Source: Rhizomys pruinosus (lineage: Eukaryota > Chordata > Mammalia > Rodentia > Spalacidae). From it: DNA of 64,000 bases. The position numbers were made by a program, and so were the translations under genes. Shown here piece after piece: positions 33,660 to 44,841 of this stretch (the stretch's first letter is position 1; each line of letters starts with the position of its first letter). The notes below the pieces were generated by a model. That model did not search any database. It saw only the letters and a program-made list of their open reading frames with translations, and had not been told where the DNA came from. The stretch lies in contig VZQC01008059.1 of the NCBI GenBank assembly GCA_009823505.1, forward strand, positions 1,626,010 to 1,690,009, in the 5' to 3' direction.

Positions 33660-34370
33660 TTACACTTATCCTAGGAATAGATATGTAGGAGTATAAGGCT
33701 GTGGTATGGACATGTAAAATCCTTATGTTCAGAGCCTTGGCTTAATGTCCACATCCAGGAGAGCATCGTGCTGTTCATTCTCATTCCCCATCTGTGCAGC
33801 TCTGCTGTAGAACAGAACCTGGGCTTGGAAAATATCAAAACTGAGATGGCAAGCTCTGCACGTGTCTCAGGAGGAGCAGAGCCCTGGGAGCTGATATCCC
33901 TAGAGAAATAATCCCACCTTGGCCATTCCAGGAAACACTTCCGGAGAGTTGTTTACATTTCGTCTGAGAGTGTTTAAGAAGACATGAGGGAACAAATGCT
34001 GGAGGATAGAATCTTTAATTATCAGAACAGCTACATCACTACCAAGTTAGGCAACAACAAATATCCCCTTGAAATTCCTTTGTATGAATTGTAGATTTCT
34101 GATTCATAGCTTTGCCTCAAGAACACTGATATGACCCCAGAACAAATATGATCTTTCATTTTAATTTTATAAAGAAAACATCCATTTTTCTTATCACTAT
34201 AAACCTAGCCTGATTTCATTTTTTCTTATGTACTTTATTAAAACATATCAACATATAAATTGTATGTATGTTTGGGGGGAAAGACTCTGGTCTACATAGA
34301 TACACACTGTGAAATGATCATTGTGCAGAACTAAATAATGTGACTATCCTTCACTTAAACATCTTTTGAT
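33660..34370 (-). promoter_or_regulatory. Block upstream of OR copy 2, conserved with OR copy 1
   Basis: Homologous to 20170-21060 in the same orientation relative to the gene and ordered along about 700 bp. It begins about 1.9 kb upstream of the start codon. The EBF-like site of copy 1 is altered here (TCTCAGGAGG at 33865-33874), so EBF use is doubtful. A first exon or promoter is the simplest guess, but it could merely be unselected duplicated DNA. Confidence 0.45.
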
Positions 34371-34388
34371 CTATTTTTCTTCACAATG

Positions 34389-34389
34389 A

Positions 34390-34426
<37 letters not shown>

Positions 34427-34450
34427 TAAGAGCGTGCATCTGTGTTGTTG

Positions 34451-34492
<42 letters not shown>
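34389..34492. repeat. (TA)n and (GT)n microsatellites
   Basis: TA run at 34391-34423 and GT run at 34456-34492, separated by about 30 bp. Confidence 0.96.
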
Positions 34493-34494
<2 letters not shown>

Positions 34495-34559
34495 GTTTGG
34501 GCTTCCAATGATATCTCTCTCTAAAACTTATTTTTAAAAACTTCTGTCTTTCTTCTCAT

Positions 34560-34990
34560 CCACCTGTGCCCCTTTTCTAAGCCTAGGGAAGAATCTGCGG
34601 AAGAAGAGGCGTGGTAGAATGAAAGGGCTACGATTGGGGTGAATGGTGAAACTACAACAATATAGACTGGACACTCATTTGATCAACTTGATTGAACATA
34701 CAAACCCCCCCCCCGCTGGATGGTGGGACCCATGAGCTGTGTGGGTTTGGGCACAACTGCTCGCAAATTGGTTTTACATGAAGGATGCTTGTACTCACAG
34801 ATTATCACCTATTGTTAAAAAAATTGAAAACAAAACAAAAAAAACAGAGAAAGATGCAGAAAAGTTACGGGCAGAATGCATGATCTGGGGTGGGCAGGGG
34901 TGGGGTGGGAGGAAGGGAAGGGGATATATGCCTGAACTGAATTGGAAAATGATGTATGAAATACACAAAACATCAATAAAAAAAAAAACT
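34560..34990 (+). mobile_element. Family X 3' block with L1-type 3' end
   Basis: 34560-34840 is the reverse complement of 8620-8900 (for example 'cacctgtgccccttttctaa', 'ggggtgaatggtgaaactac' and 'tgtgtgggtttgggcacaac'). It is followed by the L1-type terminal block ('gcagaatgcatgatctgggg' to 'acacaaaacatcaataaa') and an A-run. Same architecture as 14745-15130. Confidence 0.7.
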
Positions 34991-35390
34991 TCTGTCTTTC
35001 TAATCTTTCCACACCCTCTTCTACAATGGTCCTTTAGGCATGGCTGTGCTTGAGTGAAGTTTAATATAGGAATTCCATCCAGGGGCATGCACTCTGCAGG
35101 CTTTTATTCTCTAAAACTTTGCAAGTTGTGGCATTTTGTGTGTATCAAACTCTGTTGAATAAGGAAGCTTCGGTGGTGAGAGATAAGGATGTATAATTAT
35201 TCTGTCTCCTATTCCACTATGTTCCATGAGCCTTATGTGTAGAAGTTTCAATGTAGATGTGTTGCTTAGAGCTGGACATATCACACATGCATTCTTGTTG
35301 TGTGGCCAGTTGTGGACCTCTGTAATAGTTTCCATCTGTTGCAAAAAGAAGCTTCTTTGATTACTGGTAAATGGCCCCATGCCAATACAA
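34991..35390 (-). mobile_element. LINE-1 3' UTR, antisense
   Basis: Antisense L1 3' UTR modules: 'ccacaccctcttctacaatg', 'gttccatgagccttatgtgt' and 'tccatctgttgcaaaaagaa', as in 27300-28116 and 37080-37290. Confidence 0.75.
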
Positions 35391-35692
35391 TCAGACAAAA
35401 ACCCAGTATCAAATGAGGGAAATACACAACAGGCCCCAACTCCAGCCTAAAATCTACTGGCAACTGACAACTGCTGGGTGAGGAAGAGTAGATCTTTAAG
35501 ATCTCTAGATAAACTGAATAGATTCTAGTGGATGAACTTACACCAAAGGATATCAGGGAACAAATGCTGACTAGAGAGGACTTGACTTATATAACAGAAT
35601 GGATTACTTCTCCTGGAGGGAATATGGGAGGCATGGATGGATTAGAGGGTCTAAATTTGATTAAGAACTATTCAATTAAAAGACTTGATTAA
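35391..35692 (+). mobile_element. LINE-1 3' UTR fragment
   Basis: Sense L1 3' UTR modules 'caactgctgggtgaggaaga' and 'gatgaacttacaccaaagga', ending in 'ggtctaaatttgattaagaa'. Confidence 0.7.
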
Positions 35693-36097
35693 GTTATACA
35701 TCATATTAGCCCTAAGTAAGCACAGCCTAGTTACTATCCTGGATATTCTTGATTGAGGTGTTTCTGGGAATGCAGCATCTTAACCTAAGTGAATATAGTT
35801 TATTTATTGTCTCTGGCAGAATGCCTTTTGGAAAACAGGTTACCTCAATTCAGCTTACTCATTCAAAATTAAGATATGTATAAGATGACCCATTAATACC
35901 TTCCATCACTACAGAGCATAGGTAATGTTAAGCCACGTTATTATTAACGTATTTGTGAGAAATCTTGAGAACAATAAAGAATAATAATTGCTGTGAAAAT
36001 ATGCTTATACATTGTCATTTCTATGCAGCTATGTTCCCCTTCATATTCATTACTTTATTTTGTCCACAAATTATTTTGTGACTCCAGAAGAACAGCC
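35693..36097. other. 5' flank of the OR pseudogene
   Basis: Unassigned. No recognised repeat, and no clear match to the upstream regions of the two intact ORs. Confidence 0.4.
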
Positions 36098-36289
36098 ATG
36101 AAGAATGACACAGAGTTCAGTGAATTCATCCTCTTGGGAATAACCAGTGCTCCAGAACTTCATCTTTTGCTTTTTATGATGTCTCTACTTTGGTTGGAAA
36201 CCTGGGGATGATCCCCCTGATAGTCCCCCATGTACACCTCTGTCTCTTTACTTTGCCTCAGAACATTCTGCAATTCTTAAATACCAACC
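36098..36289 (+). pseudogene. Olfactory receptor 5'-end fragment (broken)
   Basis: An ATG at 36098 opens an OR N-terminus (MKNDTEFSEFILLGITSAPE) of OR5B/OR8-like type. After about 30 codons the TM1 region is shortened and frameshifted: the expected LVGNLGM motif appears in another frame near 36189-36210, and the original frame stops at 36209-36211. No later OR segments follow before the next OR start at 36290. It could be the remains of a second receptor truncated by deletion, or of a local duplication of the 5' end of the downstream pseudogene. Confidence 0.7.
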
Positions 36290-36925
36290 ATGGAAAATAC
36301 TACAGAAGTGAGTGAGTTCACCCTACTAGGCATGACCAATGTTCCAGAACTACAGATTCCCCTCTTTATACTGTTCACCATAATCTACCTCATCATTCTG
36401 ACTGGGAACCTGTGGATGACCACACTGATTCTACTGGACACTTGTCTCCATACCCCCATGTACTTTTTCCACAGCAACTTCTCTCTGGTGGACTTTTGTT
36501 ACTCTTCCATAGTCACTCCCAAAGTTTTGGCTGGCTTACTGATAGGGGACAAGGTCATCTCCTACAGTGGATGTACTGCTCAGATGTTCTTTTTTTGTCT
36601 TCTCTGCCACTGCGGAAAGTTATATCTTGATCTCAGTCCCTTATGACCAATATGTGGAAGTTTGCAAACCCCTGCATTACTGTACCATCATGACATTTAT
36701 GTGTATGCTAATTGGCTGAAATGTTCTCATATCCTTTTATATCCTTGGTTTTCTGACTGCGGCTACCGACACTGGAGACACATTCTCTCTCCCATTCTGC
36801 ATGTCCAATGTGATCCACCACCTTTTATACTAGATACTTCTCAGGGAAATAGTCCCTGGATAAATCCGATTCCTCCTCTCTCAGCATCCATTGATTGCCT
36901 ATAGCTCTTAATATTGAAGTAGGAC
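36290..36925 (+). pseudogene. Olfactory receptor pseudogene, OR5B-like, 3'-truncated
   Basis: It starts with an OR5B-like N-terminus ([20 protein letters not shown]), has TM1 GN, and a TM2 motif [13 protein letters not shown] close to consensus. The frame is lost in a T-run near 36590. The continuation in a second frame shows the TM3 end as [13 protein letters not shown], so the conserved R of DRY is Q. Stops occur at 36716-36718 and again near 36831. OR similarity fades after the second extracellular loop, near 36925, where antisense L1 sequence begins. TM5-TM7 are missing, consistent with truncation at an L1 insertion. It is oriented opposite to the two intact ORs. Confidence 0.92.
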
Positions 36926-37760
36926 CCCACGACATTTCTCCCATCCACCTCGGCGTGTCCGCTGGTTCTGCCATTATGCAGATCTTGTTAGACTACCATA
37001 CTGTGGAGATTTCCTCTACGCATTTCCCCTATCGTGTCTAGAATGAAATAATTAGCAGAAAGTGCTTTTTTCCTATGGCTCTTACATTTCCCTGCCCCTT
37101 TTCAAGATGTTCCCTGAGCCTTAGTTATAGTGGGTACGTTGTAGATGTGTCAAGTAGATGTGTCTGGGCATCCCATACTCACTTATTCTCTGCATTTGAC
37201 CCTGCGCAGAACTTTGTAATAGTCTCCATTTGTCACAAAAAGAAGCTTCTTTGATGAGTGGTGAAAGATATACTTGTCTGTAAATATAAAGCTGCCTATT
37301 TTGAATGTGATAAGAAATTACAATGATCTAGGAAGGTGACAGAAGCAGGTTTTCCTATAGGGTCTGTAACTTCTCCAGCCTTGCATATTTGACTATGTTT
37401 ACATTGCCTCCCATAATTTCCCTCTCACTTACCAGGATTTAAATCCAATTAGATAGTTGTTGATTACCCTAAGATAAATGTGCACCTATGGCATCAAGAG
37501 ATACATAGTTTGCTGGGCTGGTCATTGTTGTGATTCACACTTTACAAGTGGTTGGGATCTTTGATTAATTTTCTCCCTTAACAGCTTGCATAGTATCAGC
37601 TGATGGCTATATAACAAATAATCACAATATCAGGCATGGAAAACCTCCCTTTGGGTCCTCACAGCATAAGGCATGGGAGATTTCCCTTTGTGTTGTTGTT
37701 CAAGCTAGACCAAGAGATCTCAAAATAATACGGGATATTTTCACAGACCGTGATTACCAC
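36926..37760 (-). mobile_element. Lx-like LINE-1 3' UTR, antisense
   Basis: Antisense L1 3' UTR running from the end of the OR pseudogene: a 'gactaccatactgtggag' module (36991), 'ttccctgagccttagttata' (37110), a 'gtctccatttgtcacaaaaa' module (37223) and a 'aaatccaattagatagttgt' module (37440). Confidence 0.7.
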
Positions 37761-37959
37761 TCAGAACTTGAACACAAGGGCCTATTACTGAAGCCACAAC
37801 ATACTGGAGCACAGGACATTGAGCCATTGAGTTGGGCCTGACCTACAATTCTCCTCCCTGGATACCAGCTCTCATGGTATCAGAAGATAACAATATGTCT
37901 TCTGGTTTCAAAAATTCCCCAATACATGCATGGGCATGTATCTCTCACCACAGCACAAA

Positions 37960-38085
37960 TTGAACAGAAAGGGTGAGCATAACAAAAGAAGCCATGAATT
38001 TGGAAGGGGATGGGATAGATATGGAGGACTTAGAGGGAGATTGTATTTCATTGTATAAATGTATAAAATAATTTAAAAATATAAT
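37960..38085 (+). mobile_element. LINE-1 3' terminal fragment
   Basis: Sense L1 3' end: 'gaatttggaaggggatggga' and 'gtataaatgtataaaataat', followed by A/T-rich sequence. Confidence 0.55.
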
Positions 38086-38389
38086 TACAAACTCCTTTCA
38101 CTTAGCATGAAAATAGCTCTTCAAATTTCAAGTTATATGGGCATTAATAAGCTTCATAAATTCTGAACATCTCACATGAAGTGGACCCCCTGACACATGT
38201 GCAGTAATGATTCTGACCCTTCTAGACAGTTGAGAGTCTCAAAACTTCTCCATATCTACTCTGCTTCCTTTCTAATTCTCCACACTGTTTGCTTCCTTTC
38301 CCTGCTCACAACAGACTATGGCAAGGGCTGTACCAAAAGACCAATCTCACACATTTTTAATACAAGAGTCAAAATGTTCTGGACTGATT

Positions 38390-39300
38390 CATTTTTTTTT
38401 CTTTTTCCTTTTCCTTTTTCTTTTTTCCTTTTCTTTTTAAATTGAATTTTTGCAAATTTCATACACTATATTTAGATCCTCTTTAATCCCCCATCTTGTA
38501 TCTGCAACTCCCTTTACTAGTCCCTCACCAAATTTCTGTGTGTTAATGTACTTCAAGACCTGTAGAATCAAATCTTGTTTCCAAATGCCATTGGTGTGGG
38601 TGCATCCAGTGGAGCACTTAAATGAGACTGAATCTTCCGTTCCCGCAGCCATCAGTTGCCAATAGTTCTTCAGGTAGAGTTGGAGTTTCTTACTCTTCTC
38701 ACTCAAGTCCCTACATCTATGTTAGGAATTTTCTGGCTTGAGCATACTTGAGATTTGTCCACGCTGTCAGCATTTCTGTGACCAGCTGTTTGGAAACCTC
38801 TGTTTCCTGTCGTTATCCACCACCTCTGGCTTATACAATTTCTCCACTCTTCCTTCTCCAATGGTCCTTGAGCCTTGGGAGGCTGAAGTTTTATATAGTT
38901 GTCCTTTTCATGGATAAGCACTCTGCAGCACCTTGTTCTTTGTGTGCTGTCTATTTATGGCTCTCTGTGTTAATCACCATCTGTGGTAAACACATCCTTA
39001 TGAATGCTTCTCTACTGAGAGTTGACAGATGCATCTATGGCTATAAAAATGTCATTAGAAACCATTTTAAACTATATTTATTTAGGCCAATAATTATATT
39101 AGACTTTCTCCTAAGGTCTGTGGGCTCTCTAGCCTCAGAATGATAGGCCTGTTATCAATGCCAGGTCTGGGCTCCATCCTATGAAGTAGACCTTAAATCC
39201 AATTAGAAAGTACTTGGTTACTCCTACAGTATTTCTTCCACTACATGTACCTCTGGACATATCTTGCGAGACTAGTAATAGGATTAACAGCTTGGTAGAG
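38390..39300 (-). mobile_element. LINE-1 3' UTR, antisense
   Basis: It starts with a (TTTTC)-rich antisense tail (38390-38440), then antisense L1 3' UTR modules ('tgccattggtgtgggtgcat', 'ccaatggtccttgagccttg', 'ccttaaatccaattagaaag'). Confidence 0.75.
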
Positions 39301-39399
39301 TTCTTGCTGCTTTTCTTCAGGTATCTTGCATAGGAACTTCCAGCACTGTGGATACGGGACAGGAAAGATGAGGTTTTGAAGTCAGTATCAGAAAGAACT

Positions 39400-39600
39400 A
39401 ATTTTTGAAGATTTCATATACGAGTACTGTATTTGTAATTTTCATCCCTCCCAGTACTGCTCCCACTTCGTCCATATCCCTACAACTCCTTCTCGATTTC
39501 TTGTCCTCCTCTTTGACTCTCACTGTTTCATGTTCATACATACTCCTCAGTGAATTTACTTCACATTCTAACAAACCCTGAACTCTTACTCAGGATAAAG
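39400..39600 (-). mobile_element. L1-like 3' fragment, antisense (weak)
   Basis: 'tttcatatacgagtactgta' through 'ctcctcagtgaatttacttc' resembles the antisense terminal block of another rodent L1 3' UTR type. Borders uncertain. Confidence 0.45.
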
Positions 39601-40308
39601 CAAGGGAAGATGGCTTCTTTTTCTCAAAGTTTCCTATTTTTAAACTTTTTACTAAGTTTTATTTCATAGAACAGTTCTTAACCAACTTTAGACCTCTTCA
39701 CACATTCATGCCAATCCAAACTGTGATAACTGAGTTTTGGTGTTTAATGACCAACCGGAGTGCAGACTTTTAACATAGTCCCCCCAAAAAAGTCTCATAT
39801 TATTGTTAGTGATTGAAAAGATGGCCTTTTTAAAGATTTGCCATTTCTGTCTGTGCTTCAATAATGAGATATTCATGGCTAATATTGAAGTGCAGTTTTC
39901 GCTCAAGGCATGATCAACAGCTCCACCTACTGTCATTATTAGGTAAATGATACAATGGACCTTACTACAAAAAAGTTTTCCTGATACATATTTCATCATA
40001 TGGTTGATAATTTGTTAGACTTTTCTAAAGAGATAAATCTCATTATGTTGAATGATTTATACAAAAGTTATTTAAGGCAAGCACTAGATGAAATTTGGTT
40101 AAATAATTATTTAACTATTTCATTATCTATTATGACTTTGTCTAAAGGCCTTTAGCATTGGTTATTATAATGTACTGGCATTTTTAGTTATTCAGTACTT
40201 CACTTAAATTCTGATGAGACAGGCCCATCCAAGAATTTTGCTCATTCTTTCATTGAGGTGTATTTCTTTTTGTCATTGCTATGTTGTTCCTTTTTTTGAA
40301 GTTTTATT
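39601..40308. other. Unassigned AT-rich intergenic sequence
   Basis: No gene or repeat recognised on either strand. Confidence 0.4.
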
Positions 40309-40525
40309 ATTTGTTAATTTTATTTTATGTGTATGAGTGTATTGCCTGCATATGTATAAGTGAACCTGTGCTATGCAATCCCTACAGAGGTTAGAAGAGG
40401 GTATTGGATTCCCCTGGACTGGAGTTACAGATGGTTGTTAGCTGCCATGTGGGTACTGGGAATTGAACCCAGACCCTCTGCAAGAGTAGCCAGTGCTCTT
40501 AACCACTGAGGCATCTCTCCAGCAC
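40309..40525 (-). mobile_element. B2-type SINE, antisense
   Basis: Antisense SINE: 'tttatgtgtatgagtgtatt', 'gaagagggtattggattccc' and 'ctcttaaccactgaggcatc'. Older type without the internal duplication. Confidence 0.88.
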
Positions 40526-40644
40526 ACTGAGTGGTTCTTGATGTGTTCTCTGTATTATGCACCTATTGATTCAAACGTTTTTGTTACTATTCAACAGTGT
40601 GCTTTTCTTAATTATTTACTTATTCATTCATTTCTGTTGTTCTA

Positions 40645-40712
40645 TGGTTTGACTACAGGGCATTGCCCATGATAGGTAAGCACTCTACTACTGAGCTATT
40701 TCTCCAGTCCTT
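40645..40712 (-). mobile_element. ID-like SINE remnant, antisense
   Basis: On the minus strand it reads GGACTGGAGAAATAGCTCAG followed by 'tagtagagtgcttaccta', the ID/BC1 head. Confidence 0.65.
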
Positions 40713-40779
40713 ATTTCTCACCTCCTAGTTAACATGCTTTGAAGACCAATGTGTAAACTTGAGGTTCAGTTTCTTTTAT

Positions 40780-41570
40780 CCTTTTCCTATTGATGTTTTG
40801 TGTATTTCAGGCATCACTTTTCAATTCAGTTCAGGCATATTCCCTTTTCCTTTCCCCCCACCCTACCCCATATCATGCATTCTGCCATAACTGTCCTGCA
40901 TCTTTCTCTCAATCATTTTATCAGTTCTATTGATGTTGTTCTCTCCAAGCCATTTTGTTACTACATTTATATATATATATATAGATAATATATAGTTATA
41001 TATATAGTTATATATATAGTTATATATAGTTATAGTTATATACATATAGTTATATATACATACACATATCACTTGAATTAGAAGGGTTTTTTTTTCCTAA
41101 AAGATGTCATGTTTTCCTTAAAAAAGTACAAGATGGTTCTTCCATTGCAATCCCAAACAACCATCAATCCTGCACTTTTGCTCCACATTGGGGTCTTTCT
41201 CTCCCATGGTCTCCCAAGTGAAGTCCCGTAAGCATGCATCCTTTCTTGATCTGCCTACTGGCCTCCATGATACAGCCCAGGTAGTCTGACAATGGCAGTC
41301 TATATTCTGACAAGGCTGTCATCCCCTTAGCTGTTTAGTCCACAAGCTGGGTATTTCAGTAGTCCCCATCTGGCATTGAAGGATTGGAGGATTCCTGTAG
41401 AGACATGAGTTTTTAGTCCATATTGGAAGGTTAAAAAGCTGTGTCTCCTGTCTTTGAGGAGTGCCAAGAGCGGTGGCAGCCACAGAGTGGATGCACTTGC
41501 CAGTAAGAATTGAAGACCGGCAAAACAACAGTACTCTCTCTTTATTCTTTTAGTCTTTTTACTAAGATCT
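40780..41570 (-). mobile_element. LINE-1 3' UTR, antisense (paralogue of 61865-62690)
   Basis: Closely matches 61865-62690 across about 780 bp ('ctaaaagatgtcatgttttc', 'tgctccacattggggtcttt', 'agtccacaagctgggtattt', 'gtggcagccacagagtggat'). Both have an AT-rich tandem repeat at the same internal place. It begins with the C-rich antisense terminal block of an L1 3' UTR. Confidence 0.75.
40966..41070. repeat. Short tandem repeat of (TATATATAGT)-type units
   Basis: Units of about 10-12 bp (ATAGTTATATAT) repeated about eight times with variation, inside the antisense L1 3' UTR. Confidence 0.9.
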
Positions 41571-42109
41571 CAAGTTTTATGTCTGTAGTACAGTTTCTCT
41601 GGTCTTACTGATTATTGATTTCTGATTGTACTTTCCTTTTGGATGCTTAAGGCCACACAATTAGCCCAGATTAAACAAGGTTTTTGTTTTGTCAGGATCA
41701 GTTGAGGATCTGGTCCTCAGGAATCTCTTGGGGCTTTTGCGGGGGGGAGGAGGCTGGGAGCCCCTTGCTCCTTTCAGCTTTTCATTTACCAGTTCCATCT
41801 ACCCGAGGACAAAATCAGTTCTTGATAGACCAGGCCTCCCTTTCTGAAGCATGAGCAGGCTTTCTCGTTATAGACTGGACACTGATTGAAGTCCCATTAG
41901 TGGCTCCCCAAGACCTCCCTGAAAAGGAAGACTGGTGACCCACATTTGAAGGACATTTCAAGAGATGCACCCATGCATAATCCCCTAAGACTTGTTAACC
42001 TCTGAGGGCAAGGAACAAAGTTATCCCTTAGGTCCATCGGCCAAATTGGTATGGGCATTAAGTATGGTCGTCAGGCACCCAGAAAGGCTAAGTTGCACCA
42101 GTTTATTAC
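41571..42109. other. Unassigned, GC-richer segment
   Basis: No family recognised. Less AT-rich than its neighbours and contains a G9-type tract near 41740. It lies between two antisense L1 3' UTR pieces and could be internal sequence of the same element, since the paralogue at 61865-62690 diverges at the same place. Confidence 0.35.
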
Positions 42110-42875
42110 ATTGCACCTATAAGGTTGCATCCCTTGGAAACAAACTGTATGTTATTTCCAAATCATATTTCTTGATTTTCATCTTTCCATTTCAATCCCA
42201 TATTACTCTAAAAGATGCACACATACCCTCCATCATCTACTACAAAACTAAGGTCTGAAAATAAATGTTAGGTCAGCTCCAGAACCTGTTTAGGGATTCA
42301 CATTGCAAGAGCACAGTTGTCGTTAGATCATGAGTAATATAACATTAATGTTGCTCAGTTTGTCTTACATCTAGGTACTTGGTACTAGCATCCAAGGATG
42401 AGGGATATCATTTGTCTTTTGTTTTTCTAGGATTGTGTTACTTCACTTAGCATAAAATCATCCAGTTCCATCCATTTACCTGCAAATTTCATGACATCAT
42501 CTTTCTTTACTGCTGCATAGAACTCCATTGTATAGATGTACCACATTTTCTCTATCCACTCAAGGCACTTGGGTTGGTTTCAGCTCTTCACTGTTGTGAA
42601 GAGAGCCGCAGTGTAAACATGGCTGTACATGTATCTCTGTGGTAGGAAGAATCTGATGGATATATTCCTAGAAGTGGTATGGCTGGGTCAGGTGGTAGGC
42701 TCATTTTGAGTCTTTTAAGGGTTCTCCATATTGCTTTCCATAGTGATTTACAAGTTTGCATTCCCACCAGCAGTGGACGAGTGTTCCCCTTTCCCCACAC
42801 CCTCTCCAGCATTTAGTATCATTTGTTTTCTTGATCCTTGCCAGCCTTATCAGTGTGAGATGATATTGTAAAGTG
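42110..42875 (-). mobile_element. LINE-1 3' UTR and ORF2 C-terminus, antisense
   Basis: From 42130 antisense L1 3' UTR leads into the antisense ORF2 C-terminus (minus-strand motif region FTAVKKDDVMKFAG-like near 42490-42520, and SFHRDTCTAMF-type sequence near 42630). It ends near 42875 at the next element. Confidence 0.85.
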
Positions 42876-42879
42876 GTTA

Positions 42880-43084
42880 TTATTTTTTCACATAAATTTA
42901 TTTTTAATTTTTTAACAAATCTAGACCCGTGTTCCCCCCATTCCTCCACCCCACCAGAGCTCATGCATTCTGACAAACATAATTTTCATCGCTTTCTCAG
43001 TCTTTCTCAATATTCTCCATGAGGAAGTTGACTATTTTGAGCAGAAGTTCACTGTTTCAGTCAGTTCTTCGATGCAGTCCTTTC

Positions 43085-43128
<44 letters not shown>

Positions 43129-44455
43129 CCAATATGCATCACTCCCAACTGCTTTGGATAAAAGCTCAGGGGGCCATACACAAGAAATACTTACAACTAG
43201 GTAATTGGCACTAGCATCCACAAATGAAGGATATCATTCGTCGTTTGTTTTTCTGGGACTGGTTTACTTCACTCAGCATGATGTCCTCTAGCTCCAGCCA
43301 TTTTTTTGCAAAGCTCATGATGTCATCTTTCTTCACTGCTGCATAGAACCCCATTGTGTAGATGTACCACATTTTCTTGATCCACTCATCAGTTGAGGGG
43401 CACTTGGGTTGGTATCAGTTCCTTGCTATTGTGAAGAGAGCTGAAATAAACATGGACTTGCATGTATCTCTGCAGTGGGGTGAGTCTTGAGGGTACATTC
43501 CCAGGAGTGGTATGCCTGGGTCAGGTGGCAAGTTCATTCCAAGTCTTCCAAGGGTTCTCCACACTCCTTTCCATAGTGGCTGTACGAGTTTACATTCCCA
43601 CCATCAGTGGATGAGTGTTCCCCTTTCCCCACATCCTCTCCAGCACTTGGTATCATTTGTTTTCTTGATCCTAGCGTCTTATTGGAGTAAGATGATATCT
43701 TAAAGTAGTTTTGATTTGCATTTCCTTAATGATTAGTGATGTTGAACACTTCTTAAGGTGTTTCTCAGACATCTCTAATTCCTCACTTGTGAAGTCTCTG
43801 TTCAGTTCTTTGCTCCATCTATTGAGTGGGTCATTTGTTTTCTTTCTTCTTTGTTTTTTGAGTAGTTTATATATTCTGGAAATCAATGCTTTGTCAGATG
43901 TATCTGCAGTGAGGTTCATCCCACTCTGTGGGATTTCTCTTCACTCCTTGATTGGTTCTTTTGTTCTACAGAAGCTTTTGAGTTTAATAAGTCCCATTTG
44001 TCAATTGCCACTTAATTCTTGCCAGCTGCTGTATTCTTAGGAAACCTTTTCCTCTGCCTATGTCTTGTAGTCTGCTTGCCGAACTTTTTCTTCTATCCCC
44101 TTCAGAGTTTGGGGTTTTTCACGTTGAGGTCTTTACCATCTGGAGTTCACTTTTGTACAGGGGAGAGGAGAGTTAGGGGTTTTAATTTCATTCTTCTACA
44201 AGTGGTGATCCAGTTTTGCCAACACCACTTGCTGAAGATGAGTTTTTCTCCGCTGTGGCTTCTTGGCCCCCTTGTCAAATATAAGATGGCTGAAATTGTA
44301 TGTGCTCAAATTTGGCATCTTTGTTTTGTTCCATTGGTCAAGAGGTCCTGTTTTTTGCCAGTACCAGGCTGTTTTTAGTGACTATGCCCTGTAGATTTTG
44401 AAGTCTGGTTAGAGACCCCCTGTGTAGCTCTTTTCACTCAGAGTTGTGTTACATG
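42880..44455 (-). mobile_element. LINE-1 3' UTR and ORF2 C-terminal third, antisense
   Basis: The same 3' UTR type as the element at 1-655 (C-rich block near 42935-42960, a (TTG)n run at 43086-43127, 'ttccaatatgcatcactccc'), followed by antisense ORF2 to about 44455. The part after about 43950 has many single-base indels relative to the antisense L1 copy at 62814-64000. Confidence 0.88.
43086..43127. repeat. (TTG)n microsatellite in the L1 3' UTR
   Basis: About 12 TTG/TTGTCG units. The equivalent place at 53142-53159 has a shorter run and the sense copy near 437-450 has (CAA)n. Confidence 0.93.
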
Positions 44456-44527
44456 ACAGAGATTGATATAGGTTCCTATGATCGACGCCGGTCTCGTTTG
44501 ATTTACTGCAGCCTATCTAGGAAAACA

Positions 44528-44740
44528 GGAGCTGGGGAGATGACATCAATAGCAGTTAAGAGCGCCCAACTGCTCTATGCGGGACCAGGTTCAATTCCGC
44601 CACCACATGGGCTAATGGCCATCTTGACTCTAGTTCCAGGGGAATCTGACACCTCTTCTGACCTCTGTGGCCTGCCCGACATGGGTGCACAAAACTACAT
44701 GCAGACAATACCTCATACACATACAAAAAATAAGTAAAAT
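44528..44740 (+). mobile_element. B2 SINE, indel-rich
   Basis: B2 layout throughout ('gagctggggagatg', 'gcagttaagagcgcccaact', 'tctgacctctgtggcctg'), with single-base gains and losses relative to other copies and no 17-nt duplication. A TA microsatellite follows at 44750-44782. Confidence 0.85.
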
Positions 44741-44746
44741 ATTAAA

Positions 44747-44787
<41 letters not shown>

Positions 44788-44841
44788 AAAATGAATTCAC
44801 AATGAGTAGAGACTCTTTATATCTAAGTTAAAGATATAAAT

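Noticed and set aside
40966..41070. CRISPR-like array
   Set aside because: The repeat units are low-complexity AT tandem repeats without unique spacers, in a mammalian L1.
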